From assembly GCA_019915015.1 (NCBI GenBank), contig JAHBBC010000005.1, positions 1,488,001 through 1,552,000 on the forward strand: a stretch of 64,000 nucleotides of DNA, read 5' to 3'. The notes below the pieces were generated by a model that worked only from the letters and a program-made list of their open reading frames with translations, was not told where the DNA came from and did no database searches. Position numbers and translations under genes: made by a program. The DNA comes from Auriscalpium vulgare. Lineage: Eukaryota > Basidiomycota > Agaricomycetes > Russulales > Auriscalpiaceae. Position 1 is the stretch's first letter. Every line of letters starts with the position of its first letter. Shown piece by piece: positions 23,145-39,687 of this stretch.

Positions 23145-24527
23145 ATGGCCGGTGCGTCCTACGTATTTCTTCCGTCAATCCCCCCGCTAAGGCCTCTTCC
23201 TAGCCATATATGCCGTGTACACCTCCCCCACCCACCCGCCGATACCCAACCATCTTCCTACCCTGATCGTCACCCCGCACGGTATGTCCGTCCCACTCCA
23301 CCCTTGCCCAGCCGTCTCAAGCCCATACGTCTCAAGGCCAACCCTCTAACATCTTGTATTCATACCTTCACACAAACTTCGTGCGTGCTCTTTCACAAAC
23401 TCCCCTAGACCCCGCATTCATTTCCTCGGCAGAACTCTGAGAACTATCTCCTGACGCCCTCGCCGCAAGGCGATCTCTGTGTGGCGAAGCTTTTCCCGCC
23501 GCGGCCCAACAACGCTTCGGGCAAGGGCTCTGCATCGGATCCGGGCCACTCCGCCTCGTCCACCTCGCGTGTCGTCCGTTGCGAAGCCTCGCGTAACCTC
23601 AAATGGTCCATCACCAATACCGGCGTCATCTCTCCCATCTACAAGCTCTCTCTGCCCTCGCCCGACTCGCCGGACCTCCCGCTCTTCCAGATCTCGAAAC
23701 CCAACCCGAATGCAGTATTCTGGAGCATGTTCTACTTTGCCTATGCCGGGCACAACATCCCGCCCAAGCGTATCGAATTTGGGAAGATCCAGAAGAACCC
23801 CCCTGGTCCTAATGGAGGAGGCACTCGCATCACCATCTCAGGCAAAACGCCCGAAGAGAAGGCTGTGTGGCAGACGCTCGGCGAGGGCAACGAGGACTGC
23901 GTCGAGTGGGTCGTGCTCTGCGCCGCGCTGAATCTGCTCGAGTACGCCGTTTCATTGCCGCCGCCATGACAGCGACGTTTGACTGACGCGCCGCCGCTTA
24001 GTGACGAGATAATCAAGGCCGCCGAGAAGAACCCTCCCGCGCCTATGCCAAACGGCGCGCCTGTTGCCGGCCCCGGGCCTGCAGGCCGTCCTGCGCCAGT
24101 GGCCTTGCGCGATCCTGGCCCTACGCCGCAGCAGCGCGGTCCTCCGCCGCCGGGCCCGATGCAACAGGGCGGCCCCCGTCCACCTGGACCTCCAGGACCC
24201 GCGCAGCGGGGACCTCCCTCGAATGGTCCCCCTGGTCCTATGCCCCAGCAGCGCGGCCCTCCTCCGCCTAATGGCCCCCCCGGGCCTATGCCTCCTCAGC
24301 AGCGCGGCCCGCCCCCGCAGGGCTACCCTCCGCGCGGGTACCCACCCGGCCAGGGCCCGCCTCCCCAGGGATACGTACCTGGCCAGGGCCCGCCACCACC
24401 GCAAGGATACGCACCCGGTCAGCCTCGTCCTGGTATGCCATCCCCCGCTCCGAGTGCTCTCGCTGCGCGAGGGCCTCCTCCGGGCCAGCAGCAGCAGCAG
24501 CAAGCGCAGGCGGTCCGGCGCTTCTGA
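23145..24527 (+). CDS. Conserved hypothetical protein with Pro/Gln/Gly-rich tail
   Basis: I do not recognise the family. A folded-looking first part (coding with certainty from 23409) contains NSENYLLTPSPQGDLCVAKL, SRNLKWSITNTGVISPIYKL, FQISKPNPNAVFWSMFYFAY, GGGTRITISGKTPEEKAVWQ and DCVEWVVLCAALNLL. An intron at 23942-24001 (donor GTACGC) joins this to DDEIIKAAEKNPPAPM, after which about 170 residues are Pro, Gly and Gln, with repeats of QQRGPPPP, NGPPGPMP and QGY/PPGQGPPPQGY, ending QQQQQQAQAVRRF. Start is uncertain: the ATG at 23145 (ATGGCC then a GT donor) is the best candidate, but the splice that connects it to 23409 is not clear; a micro-exon 23204-23214 would keep frame. The tail is typical of proteins that bind SH3/WW domains or form condensates, but no function is claimed. 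Confidence 0.65.
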
Positions 24528-25677
24528 ACATTCTGCCCGTTTTGCATGACGATCTCTCGCTTCCTTCCGCTGATATCTCTGTATTTTTTTGTGGGTTCCT
24601 ATGTGCCGCCATTATTTCCTATATCATCCTGCTACCGTTCAGTAATTTAACTGGGTTCGTCGCTGATGGATGTTGGTTTGTCACTTCATTTGACACTTTC
24701 TCCGTGGCTGGCTCACGAGACTAGCCACGTGTTCCTTCAGTAATACGTATATTCGATTTCGTGGCGTCGAAAGTATACCTGATGGTGTCCATGCATCCCC
24801 GAACGCACGGATGGTTTGCTCCACTTCGTACATACCAGATGCGTGAACATGCATTGTAACTATACGAACGAATCCTTCACGTCGTGAAGAGTTTGCACAT
24901 GACCAGAGAGAGCAGTCAAAAGGATGGGATTGTTAGGCAGTGTCAGTATTGAGATCGTTGAGGTATTGAAATCGTTGAGATATTGAGATCGTTGAGACGG
25001 CTGACAGCAAATTCGCTCTGGTATAATCATCAAATGGTGCGCTGGACCGTCCTGCTCTGATATCCAGAATTCGGCACTGAACAACTTGGCCCTTCAAGCT
25101 TCAAGTCAGACATCTGAACAGGGATAGTGATCAGCTGCCCACCCGTTATTAAGGTGACGGTACATTGACAGGATACCGCATTGACCAATAAAAGGCGACA
25201 ACGAGGCGAGAGTCGGATCGACGACGACACGGGACGGCTAAAATCATGTTTCGAGCCAGGTCTCAGCAGGAGTAAGGATTTGACCGTTGCTGCGGCCGCT
25301 CGCGAGTGTACCGTGTGTACCGTGGAGAAGGAGATCAATCTATTCACTGACAGGCTGGTCCGCTAAATCTGATCAGTGACACATACCCAGGCGGACACAA
25401 CCTTCATTGCACGTGAGATAAACGCCTCGTTGCCCGTTGCCAAGGGGTGGGCATAGAGAGGGAAAAAAGGACTGCGCTCAAGTGGAACGAAGTCACGGTC
25501 TCAGAGTTCATCGAACGAAAGTCGCCTTCCCACGCCACGTCATTCGGCCGAAAGGCCCGCTCGGAGATGCAAATACTCAACTCATGAGTTAACCCGTGCA
25601 ACTGACTCCATGCATTGAAACCGAGTGGTGTGAATAACAATACATGATGTCGCAGGAGTGCCCTAGACCAGTTGCGT
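24528..25677. other. Convergent intergenic region, 1.15 kb
   Basis: The genes on both sides end here. The first 200 bases are T-rich and fit a 3' untranslated region. Apart from the 17-base repeat at 24947-24997 I see no structure. The short minus-strand frames at 25030-25347 and 25404-25640 have no recognisable motifs. Confidence 0.45.
24947..24997. repeat. Three tandem copies of a 17-base unit
   Basis: The unit TATTGAGATCGTTGAGA occurs three times without spacers (24947-24963, 24964-24980, 24981-24997), with one base changed in the first copy (final G) and one in the second (GAAATC). It lies in non-coding sequence downstream of citrate synthase. Confidence 0.85.
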
Positions 25678-27707
25678 TTAAACCTTGATCAATTGTTGAA
25701 GAGCGTCCATGGACAGGGCTGAGATCATATTAGCTGCAGGCGAGGCGAATCAAAAAATTGAGTCACATTTTGGCCGTTCCAGAGGCAAACCGAGGGCACG
25801 GGCCCACACCACTTGGGTGAGAGCACCGAGAGCTGGGATACATAATGCCTTTAGCCAGCAATGATGTGTATCAGCAAACCGACGCACCTCGCGAGACACC
25901 GAAGATGACGGTGTAGTACTAAACGGGTAAGTAAGACCGTCGATCCCAGACTGAAAACTTCGTCACCAACTCACTTTGAACTCGGTAAGGCCGTAGTGGT
26001 AGAGTACACAGCCTACCAAGTCGTCAACGCTGCTCGCACAACTTCACAGGATGAAAGCTTACCTGAAGCCGCATCAACGTTCGGCCACGGGTTCTTCGTC
26101 TGCGTTCATTCGTTCACAATCATGAAAGATCGATCGAGTATATATGCGCGTACCTTGCCATGCTCTGTCAAAACGCCGGGGGCGACCTCGAACGTCTACG
26201 TCATGACAGTGCACGTTAGATACCAACTAGCGACGCATGATACAGGCCACACCTTTTTGACCAGCTGAATCGTGGAGCTTGCCAGGAGATCAGGCCGGCT
26301 GTCGCAGAACTCTTGCAGAGCGATGAATCGCGGATCTGACTTTCTCAAGACGCCATGTCCGTATCTGAGCACTCCGCCATCAGCGTCTTCCTTGTGACAG
26401 CTGCATAGAAGTATACACACCCGGGAACTACCTGTCCGCTCTTGAGCGTCTTCCAGAGGTATTCCTTGATGTGGTCGTGCGTGATGTTATCGCCGAGCTC
26501 CTTCTGCATGGCTAGCTGCCATCTCAGGACTTCCTGGTTGGCCAAGCTACGAGGAGAGTCAGCCGCTCGCGGCAAGAACAGGGGAGATGACGGCGACGCA
26601 CCCGTGTAGAGGTCCGGCGAGCGCGAAGAGGGCGGCCGAATACGAGAGGTACGGGTCGGCGAGCGTCGAACTCACGAGATCTGTGAAACCACAATCAATG
26701 ATTGTGCTATGCAAACAGGTATATTGAGAAGCCCACGAGCTGTGTGCGCCGACGCATTGCCCCCCTCATGGTCTCCGTGGATGGATATGTACAGCCGCAG
26801 GTACTCCGTGAGGTCCTTGTTAGCGCCGTACCCTAGCAAGTTCGTGTAATTGCCAACAAGATCAAGGCTCTTGTCAATCGCAGGGAGCTCATTGCCAGGC
26901 TTGTAGATGTTGCGGTAAATGCGCGCTGCCAGGGCAGGGAGCCGCGCAATGAGGGTGAGCGAGTCCTCGAGCGCATATGTCCAGTACTCGGTCTTCTTCA
27001 TGCCGCGCTCGTATGCCTTCTGAAATACGCTATCATGATTGAGCGCGGCCACGCCAATGCCGAGTTGGGTCATTGGGTGCAGCGAGGGCGAGAGGCTGTC
27101 GATGAGGTTCTCGACGTAGGCGGGCAGGTCGCCCTTCTCCGCGAGCTCCTGCGATAGCTGGCGCGTCTCTGCCTCAGACGGGACCTTGCCGGTCATCAGG
27201 AGCCAGAGCATGCTCTCGGCGATGATCTCCTTGCCGCCAGGTGCGGCGGGAAGCTTCTCCTGGCAGTCGGGAATGGTCATGCCATGGAAGCGGATGCCCT
27301 GCATGGGCTCGGTTTAGGCGGCAGGATCTCGTCCGTATTTCCAGGTAACGCACCTCATTAGGGTCCAGCACAGACGCCTCCCAGAGCATGGACTTGAGCC
27401 CACGCATGCCTCCGATGACGTTCTCGACTTTGACATCCCCGATGACGGTCTGAGAGTGCTCCGTTTTCTGCAAACGCGTTCAGGATGGGGAAATGTGCGC
27501 AAAGACGGGCGGGCATACCAGCTTCTTCAGCTGCTCTTGCTTTGCTGGGATGACTTCTTGCAACGTCTCCTTCAGGGTCTACACGCAGAATGGATACAGA
27601 GCGTTCTAGAGCGCTTCAGACAGCCTTACCTTTGTGGACGCGAGCCTCGACCCGAGGGCGCGGTTGGCCGAGAGTGCGTGAAGGCGTATGGCAGAGCGAG
27701 CAAGCAT
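25678..27707 (-). CDS. CIT1: Citrate synthase, mitochondrial
   Basis: It condenses acetyl-CoA and oxaloacetate to citrate, first step of the TCA cycle. The ATG at 27707 opens a basic leader ([19 protein letters not shown]) spliced to [14 protein letters not shown]. Conserved blocks: [84 protein letters not shown] with one active-site His, [18 protein letters not shown], and [13 protein letters not shown] with the second active-site His. The exons after 26200 are very short: [23 protein letters not shown] (third catalytic residue, Asp), [20 protein letters not shown] and the end [16 protein letters not shown], whose last exon is found only by following splice sites. The stop is TAA at 25678-25680. 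The leader marks this as the mitochondrial and not the peroxisomal form. Confidence 0.95.
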
Positions 27708-28246
27708 TCTGAGAGGCGTCTGGGGAATTGTGGGGGGAATGTGGGGAAGCTTTTATATGCAGGGATAGGCGCAGACGGAGGTCTGGTCCGGGTCCGCGCC
27801 GACAGGCGTCAACGCGTCAACCGGCTCAAAGTAAGCCTTCCTCGGCTTCAGCGTCGCCGCCGTATGTCGTTGCCCTGTCTTCCCCTGACATACAAGTTAC
27901 GGCTCATATTCAGAACGGCTATATTCTGGGTACCATTAGGTCAAGCTACGGAGACTAATCTTACGGAGATTCATGCAGCACGTACGATCGCATCACGCGC
28001 CAACTCGGTAGCGATGCAATCGCAACGATACAGATGCAGAGAACAACACTAGCACACGCGCCTGCAGCTCGATGCAGTCTCGTTGAGCGAACGGTCTCAC
28101 CCGACGCTGGACGTCGACCAGAAGACGCCGCGATGGCAATCAGACGCAAACAAGTACTTGATCAGAATTGAGTCAGGTAACGTGACGATCTCGCCTCGCG
28201 CATCGCATCGCCTGTGCCAGCGCATTCGTTCTCTCCGTCCGCCCCC
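27708..28246. other. Divergent promoter region, CIT1 and SEC66
   Basis: A 539-base gap between genes read outward. A TTTTATAT stretch at about 27750 (minus strand ATATAAAA) could be the CIT1 core promoter, about 45 bases before its ATG. No gene is supported in the rest. Confidence 0.45.
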
Positions 28247-29125
28247 ATGGCCTCCGTGCTCATACCCGTAGTATACATCATAATCGTCTTTGGAGGTCTT
28301 TTCGTCTTTGGCCAGTTTTACAAGAAACGCACGGCCAGTCAGTCGTCTCTGCCGTATTCCTGACATTGGCCACTTACCCGCGGCCACGCTAGTCAAACAA
28401 TTCGAGCCGTATTTCCCCCGGCATATTGACCGCGATGTCTACGTCACCCTGCTGCAGAGGAGCCCGCCGACCCCCGATCCCCTGCTCAAGGCCGCCCTCG
28501 TCCGCCGTGCTGTAGCCGACGTGAACCGCATAATCCGCCTGCGCGAGGACAAGCCCGCGCTGCAGAACCTGCTCCAGAAGGGCTCCATCGGCGACGACCT
28601 CTGGAACAGCCTGCTCGCCGCGGAGAAGGAGCTCGAGGCGGAGATCATGGAGGTCGTCGCGGAGGCCAACTCGTTCGTGGAGGGCTGGGGACAGATCATC
28701 TTCTCCACCGCGAGCGAGATGATCGCGAACGAGAAGACGCGGGCTGTCTTCGATACCATCCCCGAAGAGCGTATCAAAAACGGTGCGTCGCTTGCTGGTC
28801 TATGTGAAACTGCGCTCACGAAAGTCCTCCTCATCTCAGAGGCCAAGTATCCTAGGAAGAAGTACTTTGATGAACAACCGGCGAGCCCGACACCACCTTC
28901 CGCGAAATCACCATCCACTCCCGTTCCTTCTACGTCCCCCAAGTCACCGAACAACTTGGCTCCCCCGCCCAGCGCAGGCGCCGAGAGCACTTTCTCCAGC
29001 GACGGTGAAGGCAGCCCACGTACACCTAGCACACCGTCGAAAGTACGTCATCACTTCCTCCCACCCAACTTAGCGCTCACTCTCTGTCTTGCTAGTCATC
29101 CAAAAAGTCCAAAAAACGGAAATAG
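28247..29125 (+). CDS. SEC66: SEC66 (Sec71), Sec62/Sec63 post-translational translocon subunit
   Basis: SEC66 is a single-pass ER membrane protein of the Sec63 complex that helps import completed polypeptides. The ATG at 28247 gives MASVLIPVVYIIIVFGGLFV FG, a membrane segment at residues 4-24, then the basic QFYKKRTA. After an intron comes the conserved cytosolic domain: TLVKQFEPYFPRHIDRDVYV, LLKAALVRRAVADVNRIIRL, KGSIGDDLWNSLLAAEKELE, FVEGWGQIIFSTASEMIANE. The tail is disordered (Ser/Pro/Thr) and ends KSSKKSKKRK after a last small intron; TAG at 29123-29125. SEC66 in ascomycetes has a similar layout. The gene converges on the deubiquitinase with 207 bases between stops. Confidence 0.88.
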
Positions 29126-29332
29126 GTGCTATTCTACAACATTTCTTTGTATCGCCGTTCTCGTTCTGTGTGCTATCCAAGTCACATAATCTCGATCCTG
29201 TATTATGGGCAGTCCACGCGAAAGAAGTTGGTGGCAAAAAGTACAGTGTTGACACATGGTAAGAAATACGGATCAGGACTAACAGAAAGTAAAACCAGCC
29301 GTCGTGGTCGTAAGACATCGTGCATCTTCTAC

Positions 29333-33678
<4,346 letters not shown>

Positions 33679-34798
33679 GGCCGTGCCAATTGACGAGTAG
33701 CTTCGGACTGAGTAATATGCTAGGCCTGCTTTCCAGAGGAAAGTAAGGGACGGGGGGCGAGAGCAGATGGGCTAGGACAGGCGTGAGGATTCGAGAGACG
33801 AAGTGTGATTGTCAGACTCCATCGTCCGGGTGCAGCCGAGCGATTTGTGGTTCCGCCGCTATATAAGCGGCTCTGTCAGGCTCTGTCTGCGCTCGTCTTT
33901 CCCTTCTCCATGTGTTCAACATAGTCCTGCTTCATCGGGGTGTCTCGTCCATCCTCCGTTAGGATGGTCTCCGCCTAAGTCTTTCTTTTCCATTTCTCCC
34001 ACACGATCCTTAAATTGTCTCGACAGAGAGGTCGCCCCTCGTCAGCCTTGTCGCTGTCCCACTGTCGATAATGAGTCAAATTCGTGTAAGAGCAGGCCGG
34101 TCAGAACGAGTCTTTGCTTTGGCCTCGTATTGGGGCCGGGCAGTACGGGATTCTTCTCCGGTGCGCCTTTTCGTGACAATTGACAGTGGACTTGTTCTGC
34201 TTCTGTCATCATCATCGACTCGGCATACATATCGTTCCCACTTTGCACTTTTCGCCTACGTACGTACATGTTGCAATAAACCAGCTTTGCTTGCACCCCT
34301 GGCCTAGTCAAGGCTCGTGACCACGTCGACGTCTCGCCGCTCGCGCTCGGACATGTCGCAGCTTTGTTCAGGCTGACAGGTCTGACGATGCCCGATCGCA
34401 CGCCGGTGGTGAGACTGAGCGGTTGCAGGCTGTTGAGGGTGCGCAACGGGGCATGCCGGGTGCACGCATACGGCTCGAGCTGGGTGCTGCGGTGGACGGA
34501 CCGAGGAGGACAGACGGGGAGAGCGAACAAAGCTGCAAGACAACAATGGAATGGGCGAGAGGATGAGGCAGAAGTTTTGCACCGCCACTGGGCTCGGAGG
34601 CGCGAAGGCGCGTCTCGACGAAACGGGCAGGACCTCATGGGCTTGAAAGCAACACCTGCCCTTTTCTTTCCCTCTCCTCCCCAGCACAAGCTTGCCCCTA
34701 TAAAGTCCACAGCATCTGGGGCCGTGACGGCCCTCTTTCTCAGACCTTGGCCCGTCTGAGTCGTTTCTCTCGCGTTCTCCTCGGCCTGTCCTTTGAGC
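33679..34798. other. Divergent intergenic region, 1.1 kb
   Basis: The gap between UBP15 (leftward) and the long disordered-protein gene (rightward). A minus-strand frame of about 250 codons crosses 34042-34800, but it starts at a non-ATG codon, is Cys/Arg/Pro-rich and shows no motif. A CTATATAAGC stretch near 33858-33867 could be a core promoter. The length leaves room for long 5' leaders on both sides. Confidence 0.4.
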
Positions 34799-37700
34799 AT
34801 GAATTCTTACAAGCTCTGGAAATCCGAAGCACGCCTCGACTACAGCTCTGATCGTCCGCAAACCAAATCACATACCCAGAAAGCATCCGACTCGCGTTCG
34901 AGAAAACAGGATGCAAAGCTACCCTCCTCTGCTCGTGGGTACGTTTCGGACGGCCCCGCATCCTCTTCACGTGCGCCTACATCCACATATCCGTCCAGCA
35001 CCTTGCCATCCTCGAGCAAACCCTCTCACGCCGCTCAACCAACATCAACCGCCCAGTACCCTCCCGCAACGTCCCTCAGACCGCCTCCTCCACCTCACAC
35101 ACCGTCGTACGCCCAGGCCTCTCACCAGCCCAGGTATCCCGACCCGACATACGAATCACGCACCTACTCTCACCGTGCGACGGCTCCGGAAAGAGCTGCC
35201 CCCTCCTCGCAGGACCAGGCGCGTCCCCCAGAGGACCCTCATAAGAGCTCCCGTCACCGCACACAGCACGACGCCCTTCCGCCGACCACGTTCTCGCCGA
35301 CACCCGTTGCCTGGGCGCCTACGGGCGCCTCCCAGGAAATTCACAAGGTGCACCGAAAGCCAGTTCCGAGTCTGTGGGAGAAGGAGAAGGAAGGCGGGCG
35401 CGCGAAGGATTCTGACAGGGCGCGCGAGGCAGAGAGAGCAAAGACCCGGGACAGAGATGCATTGAAGGACCAGGAGAACAGGTACGAGGAGGAGAGGCGA
35501 CTGCGTAGAGAGGCGCGGCATCAAGCAAAGGAAAGGGAACGAGAAGATCGGCACAGGGACGAGGAGAGGCGCGCAGAGCAGAGAGGCCGAGAGGAACTAT
35601 ATCGCCAGGAGCAGACCCGGGATATTCTTCAAGACCGGGACAGGCGACGTGAACCTTCACGACATCAAATTCACGTCCCCACCCCGAGCAAATCTCATCG
35701 TGTCAAGGAATCGGACGAATCGGACAACTCGATGCAGAAGCCTGTACCCTCCATCCGTCACCGTCATCACAATCGGGAGCCTGCGTCTCACAACGTGGTA
35801 CGTCTCTGCATCTACATGCTACAGCCGTGCTGACGCCTGCCCATAGGCTCCACCGACACAAACCTTTGCACCGGCGCCCACACCTCTTGCTCAGGGACTG
35901 GCTAATTACCCGGAGAATATACCATACGCAACCACTCGAGATCAGCAACGGCAGCCAACCGTAACGCAGCCCCCACAGCCAGTCGCCGTAGCTTCGTCTG
36001 AACGACCGTCCTTCAAACATTCGACTTCGTCGCATTCTGCAGGCGGCCCTATACCGTATCCTCCTGGTTATGCTGTATCGGGTGATCAGGACGCGTTGAG
36101 GAATGATGTCAGTCCCTTTCAAGAGTTTAATGCTTTCGCGACCTTATCACCCCACAGCGCAAGAAGCAGGAGCGGAGTCGCCCCGCGGAGCCTCAGAAGG
36201 CGTCGCCACCTCGACCTGCACCTTCGGCCACCAATCAACCTGTTCGCCCCGTGGAACCTCAACCAATGCAGCCGTCCACATCTCGCTCATCACAAAAACC
36301 CGAGGTGCGTGTATTTCATACCCCACCAGCGGCTGTCACCAATGGTATCACAGAAGCAGCCGAAGCGCGGCCTCGGCGACTGGTTTTTCAATCGTTCTTC
36401 AGAGACCACCGGTCAGAAGCCACAGGGGGGTCGTCACGCGCGCTCACGTACTACCTCAAATTCCAAGCCACCACCGCAGACCACCACTTCGCAGCGGGCC
36501 GAGCAAGCGCAAGCTGCGCCCCAGCTGGTTAGTCTCAAAGCCGGCCAAGGTCCATCGGACCAACCGGTGTACGATCAGGGACGACAGCGCGCAACGCCGT
36601 TGCAAACATCCGGTCACCCCGTGGATGTGTCAAGACCCCTTGCCGGGCTCATGCCCTCGCAGGGGCAGACAGTCGATGTCCATGCTCAAGGGGGCCGTTC
36701 GGGTGCCTCGGGGCCATCGAAAGTGGATGCCTCCCAGCGGCAGCCTGCGCCGCAGCTCTGGGGCGCCAACAGTCAGTGGTCTTACGATGCGCCCCCTGCA
36801 AATGGCGCGTTTCGAGCTGTTGTGCCTCCTTCGCCTTCGCTACCCCAAGCAAGGCTACCTCCACCAGGCACATCGATGGATGCGGCTCGCTCGCCTATTC
36901 CTCCTGCACCCTACCTTTCCCCGCATCCCTCTGCCGATCCGCACCGTCCGCTTGCTCCTCCCTCACCGTACCTGGCTCCTCCCGCTCCGCTCCAGACTCG
37001 CGTGCCGTCGGCGGACAGTGTGAATCCAAGCCTTTTGAATGGTAGAGCCGGCCTTCAGGCTCCGGGGCACGTGCCGGGGACGCGGCAGCGCACCTCTCCG
37101 CAACGGCCGTCTGCCGCCTTGAACTCTACAGAGAGTAGAGGAGATGCCCACCAAACTCGTCCCGCGTACCCGCAGGAGTCGCCTAGAGTTCGCAATCCAC
37201 CGGCTACGGCAAGCCACGGAGCAACCCAAGTGAACGGATATGCGAACGGGTCAGCTCATCCACATCCACCCACGCCGTATCTTGGGACCTCCAACTCTCG
37301 ACCAGTGGCTCCAGATCTGGCGGCGGCGTTTCCGATCAACGAGGATGCGCTTGATCCTTACCGCAGAGCACCTGCTAATGACCATTCGCGACCTCCGCAA
37401 TCTTCAAGGACGAACACATATCAGTCCGATCCGCAGGCTGTGGCTAAGGACGCGAATTTTAGGCAAGATCCTAGGTCCGGCGTTATGCCCGTGGTAAACT
37501 ATGGTAACGAAGGATCACGCCCAGTCAGATCAACGAAGACACCGTCTCCCGGCCAGCACCCCCGCTTGGTCCCGCACAGCACGCCGCCCAAGACAACCTC
37601 TCAACCTGCACCTGTGTCTGCACCTCCCGCACAGTCTTACTCCGATCATACGCAAGCTTACGACCCGTCACGCCCTAACGTCTATGGTTCGACGCCCGCA

Positions 37701-39144
37701 TACCCAGCTCCTGCAGCATACCCCACACCATCTCCACGCATTCATCTAGAGGCGACACCCGCTCCGTATCCGACTAATGTATCTAATACAAACGGCTCCT
37801 ATTATCCTTCGCCTAAACCAGGTTCAGTCAACCCCTCACCACGCTCTCAGACCCATGCCATGACGCCGTCGCAGGGCCCACCACCGCCTGTGGCTGCCCA
37901 CGTCACTCAGCGCACACCTTCTCATGAGACGGGCTCAACGACTCTTCTCGGACACACGCCATCTTCTCAAGGCTCTCTCCCGATGCCTTCGACATCTCCG
38001 GCTGTCCAGCCGCAGACCTTCGGTCCTGGTCCTTACGTGCCATCGAGCGCCGCTCCGTCGCACAATCGCAGTCAGTCTGCCTCCATGGCGGCGGTAACGC
38101 CCGTTCGCCAGTCAGGTTCACGCCACCAGCACAGCACATCGGTCCCGTCCCCTGCCCTTCCACCGGGCTACGCCACGTCCGCTCCTCCGCCTCAAAGCCG
38201 ATCGCACTCCCAGCCGCATGGACCCCGTGGTCCCATATCACCGACCCCTGTACGTGCATATACGTCGCCGCAGGCTGCCAGCGATCCCAACGCCCGCGTG
38301 CCTGTGTCGGGACATCCGTCGACGCCCGCTCCTGTGCGCGCCCAGCAGAGGCGCGTCGTTCCACCCTCGCCGTCGGAAGACTCGGATGGCATGAACACAC
38401 CCTCGTCGTTAGCGCACTCCAATCTCAAGCTCCCCGATTTAGCGCCCATCGCACCGGTAATGTCCATACAGTCCTACCAAGAACCGAAGAAAAAGAGCGG
38501 TTTCTTTGGGCTGTTCCGTTCCAAGTCGACGACCGGGAAGCAGCAGCCGAACGGGAATTTTGTTCCGGCGAAGGCTGACGTACGCGGGCAGCCGCCATCA
38601 AAGGTGTCTTCGACCGCGACCATACCGCTGCACTACGAATCGGACTCGAAGGTTCAGTCGATGTCTGCGGCCAGGAAGCGAACGGCAGCGGTTGCGGCAC
38701 CAGCGCCGACACATGCGCGTGTGCAGGTCCGCTCCGCTGACAAGGATAAGAGGAGCAATGCGCAGGCTCCTTTCGTGCCCTTCCGCATCTTGTCAAAGAG
38801 GAACCGTACCATGTCAGGCGCGTCGGCCGAAGCGGTGGACGGAACAAATGCTGGTGTATGTGTTTCACCTCGTTGTTCTCTGCATAGAACTGATAGTTAA
38901 TCTTTACCAGGCGAGTACGGTGCTGACTTCTCCTGCTGGATCGACGCGGAGTCCGACGCCCAAGCTGCCTCCGGTGCGAGATCCGATACAGGCTGCCCAT
39001 GAGTGGAGGGTCAACGAAGAAGTCAATGCGCGCAGCCACGGAAGGCGCCGAAGGCGCCCTGGTGTTCACTTTGAAGGATACGAGGACCATCCTCAAGCCG
39101 AAAAGAACAAGCCCAACTATGTCGCTCGAGTCCGAGCTCGCTGA
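34799..39144 (+). CDS. Very long intrinsically disordered Ser/Pro/Gln-rich protein
   Basis: I do not recognise the family. The ATG at 34799 starts MNSYKLWKSEARLDYSSDRP. The first exon ends in a highly charged block (about residues 200-300) rich in Arg, Glu and Asp (REARHQAKEREREDRHRDEE), likely a long single helix. Introns follow at about 35798-35846, after 36107, and after 36303; the next exon of about 2.5 kb is one open frame full of Ser, Pro and Gln, e.g. SQKQPKRGLGDWFFNRSSET at its start. Near the end is a compact basic/aromatic motif, EPKKKSGFFGLFRSKSTTGK, then the last exon with PVRDPIQAAHEWRVNEE and RRPGVHFEGYEDHPQ. TGA at 39142-39144. Roughly 1,300 residues with almost no predicted fold; the short KSGFFGLFRSKS and GLGDWFFNRSS motifs are the obvious conserved handles. 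Scaffold or membrane-adaptor roles are guesses. Confidence 0.7.
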
Positions 39145-39687
39145 CACTCTGCATTCCATTGCTATTCCTACATGGTTTCATGCTCTTCGTCTTCGTTTTG
39201 TTAATATGCTGTCGGTTTAATGTTGCTTTCGTGTTCATTATCGTCGTATGATTGTGTATTTATATCCCATAGCTACTACGTACAGTCTCGTACAGTCCAA
39301 GTGTATCATAACACTACAACAATCAAACTATGTAATCGATACTCAGCGCCAACTGTGCCTTGCTGACTTCGAGTGAAAAGCAACAGATCTTGAAGCTTGT
39401 AGGCCACGGCAGCGGCGATATATGTGTATGCGGGAGGAGAGTCAGGCCTGGACGCGGTCTAGAAGGGAAATCGAGCTCCACGGTAGGCCGCCGTTAAATC
39501 TGCGTCGCCATCGTGCGACCTCCCACTTGTCAAGCGCCATTCGTTGAGAACTGACCCCGCCTACCGGCCCAACTATCAGGTTGGTACCTGTATTTGTCTC
39601 TGTCAAATCGTGGAACCGACATATCAAATTCAATCTGCTCATGGACATTGACAATCTGGTAGAAGCTTCCGGACGCCTCACATCGCT
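39145..39687. other. Intergenic region between two rightward genes
   Basis: Contains the T-rich 3' flank of the disordered-protein gene (39150-39330) and the promoter of the F-box gene. I see no gene and no clear TATA element. Confidence 0.45.

Noticed and set aside
22638..23408. Plus-strand frame of 256 codons across the RTS1 promoter and the 23.1-kb gene start
   Set aside because: It overlaps the RTS1 first exon antisense and ends before the conserved exon of the next gene, in a different frame. GC bias explains it.
34042..34800. Minus-strand frame of about 250 codons in the UBP15/disordered-protein gap
   Set aside because: No ATG at its start, Cys/Arg/Pro-rich composition and no motif or splice pattern. 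It runs into the start of a better supported gene on the other strand.
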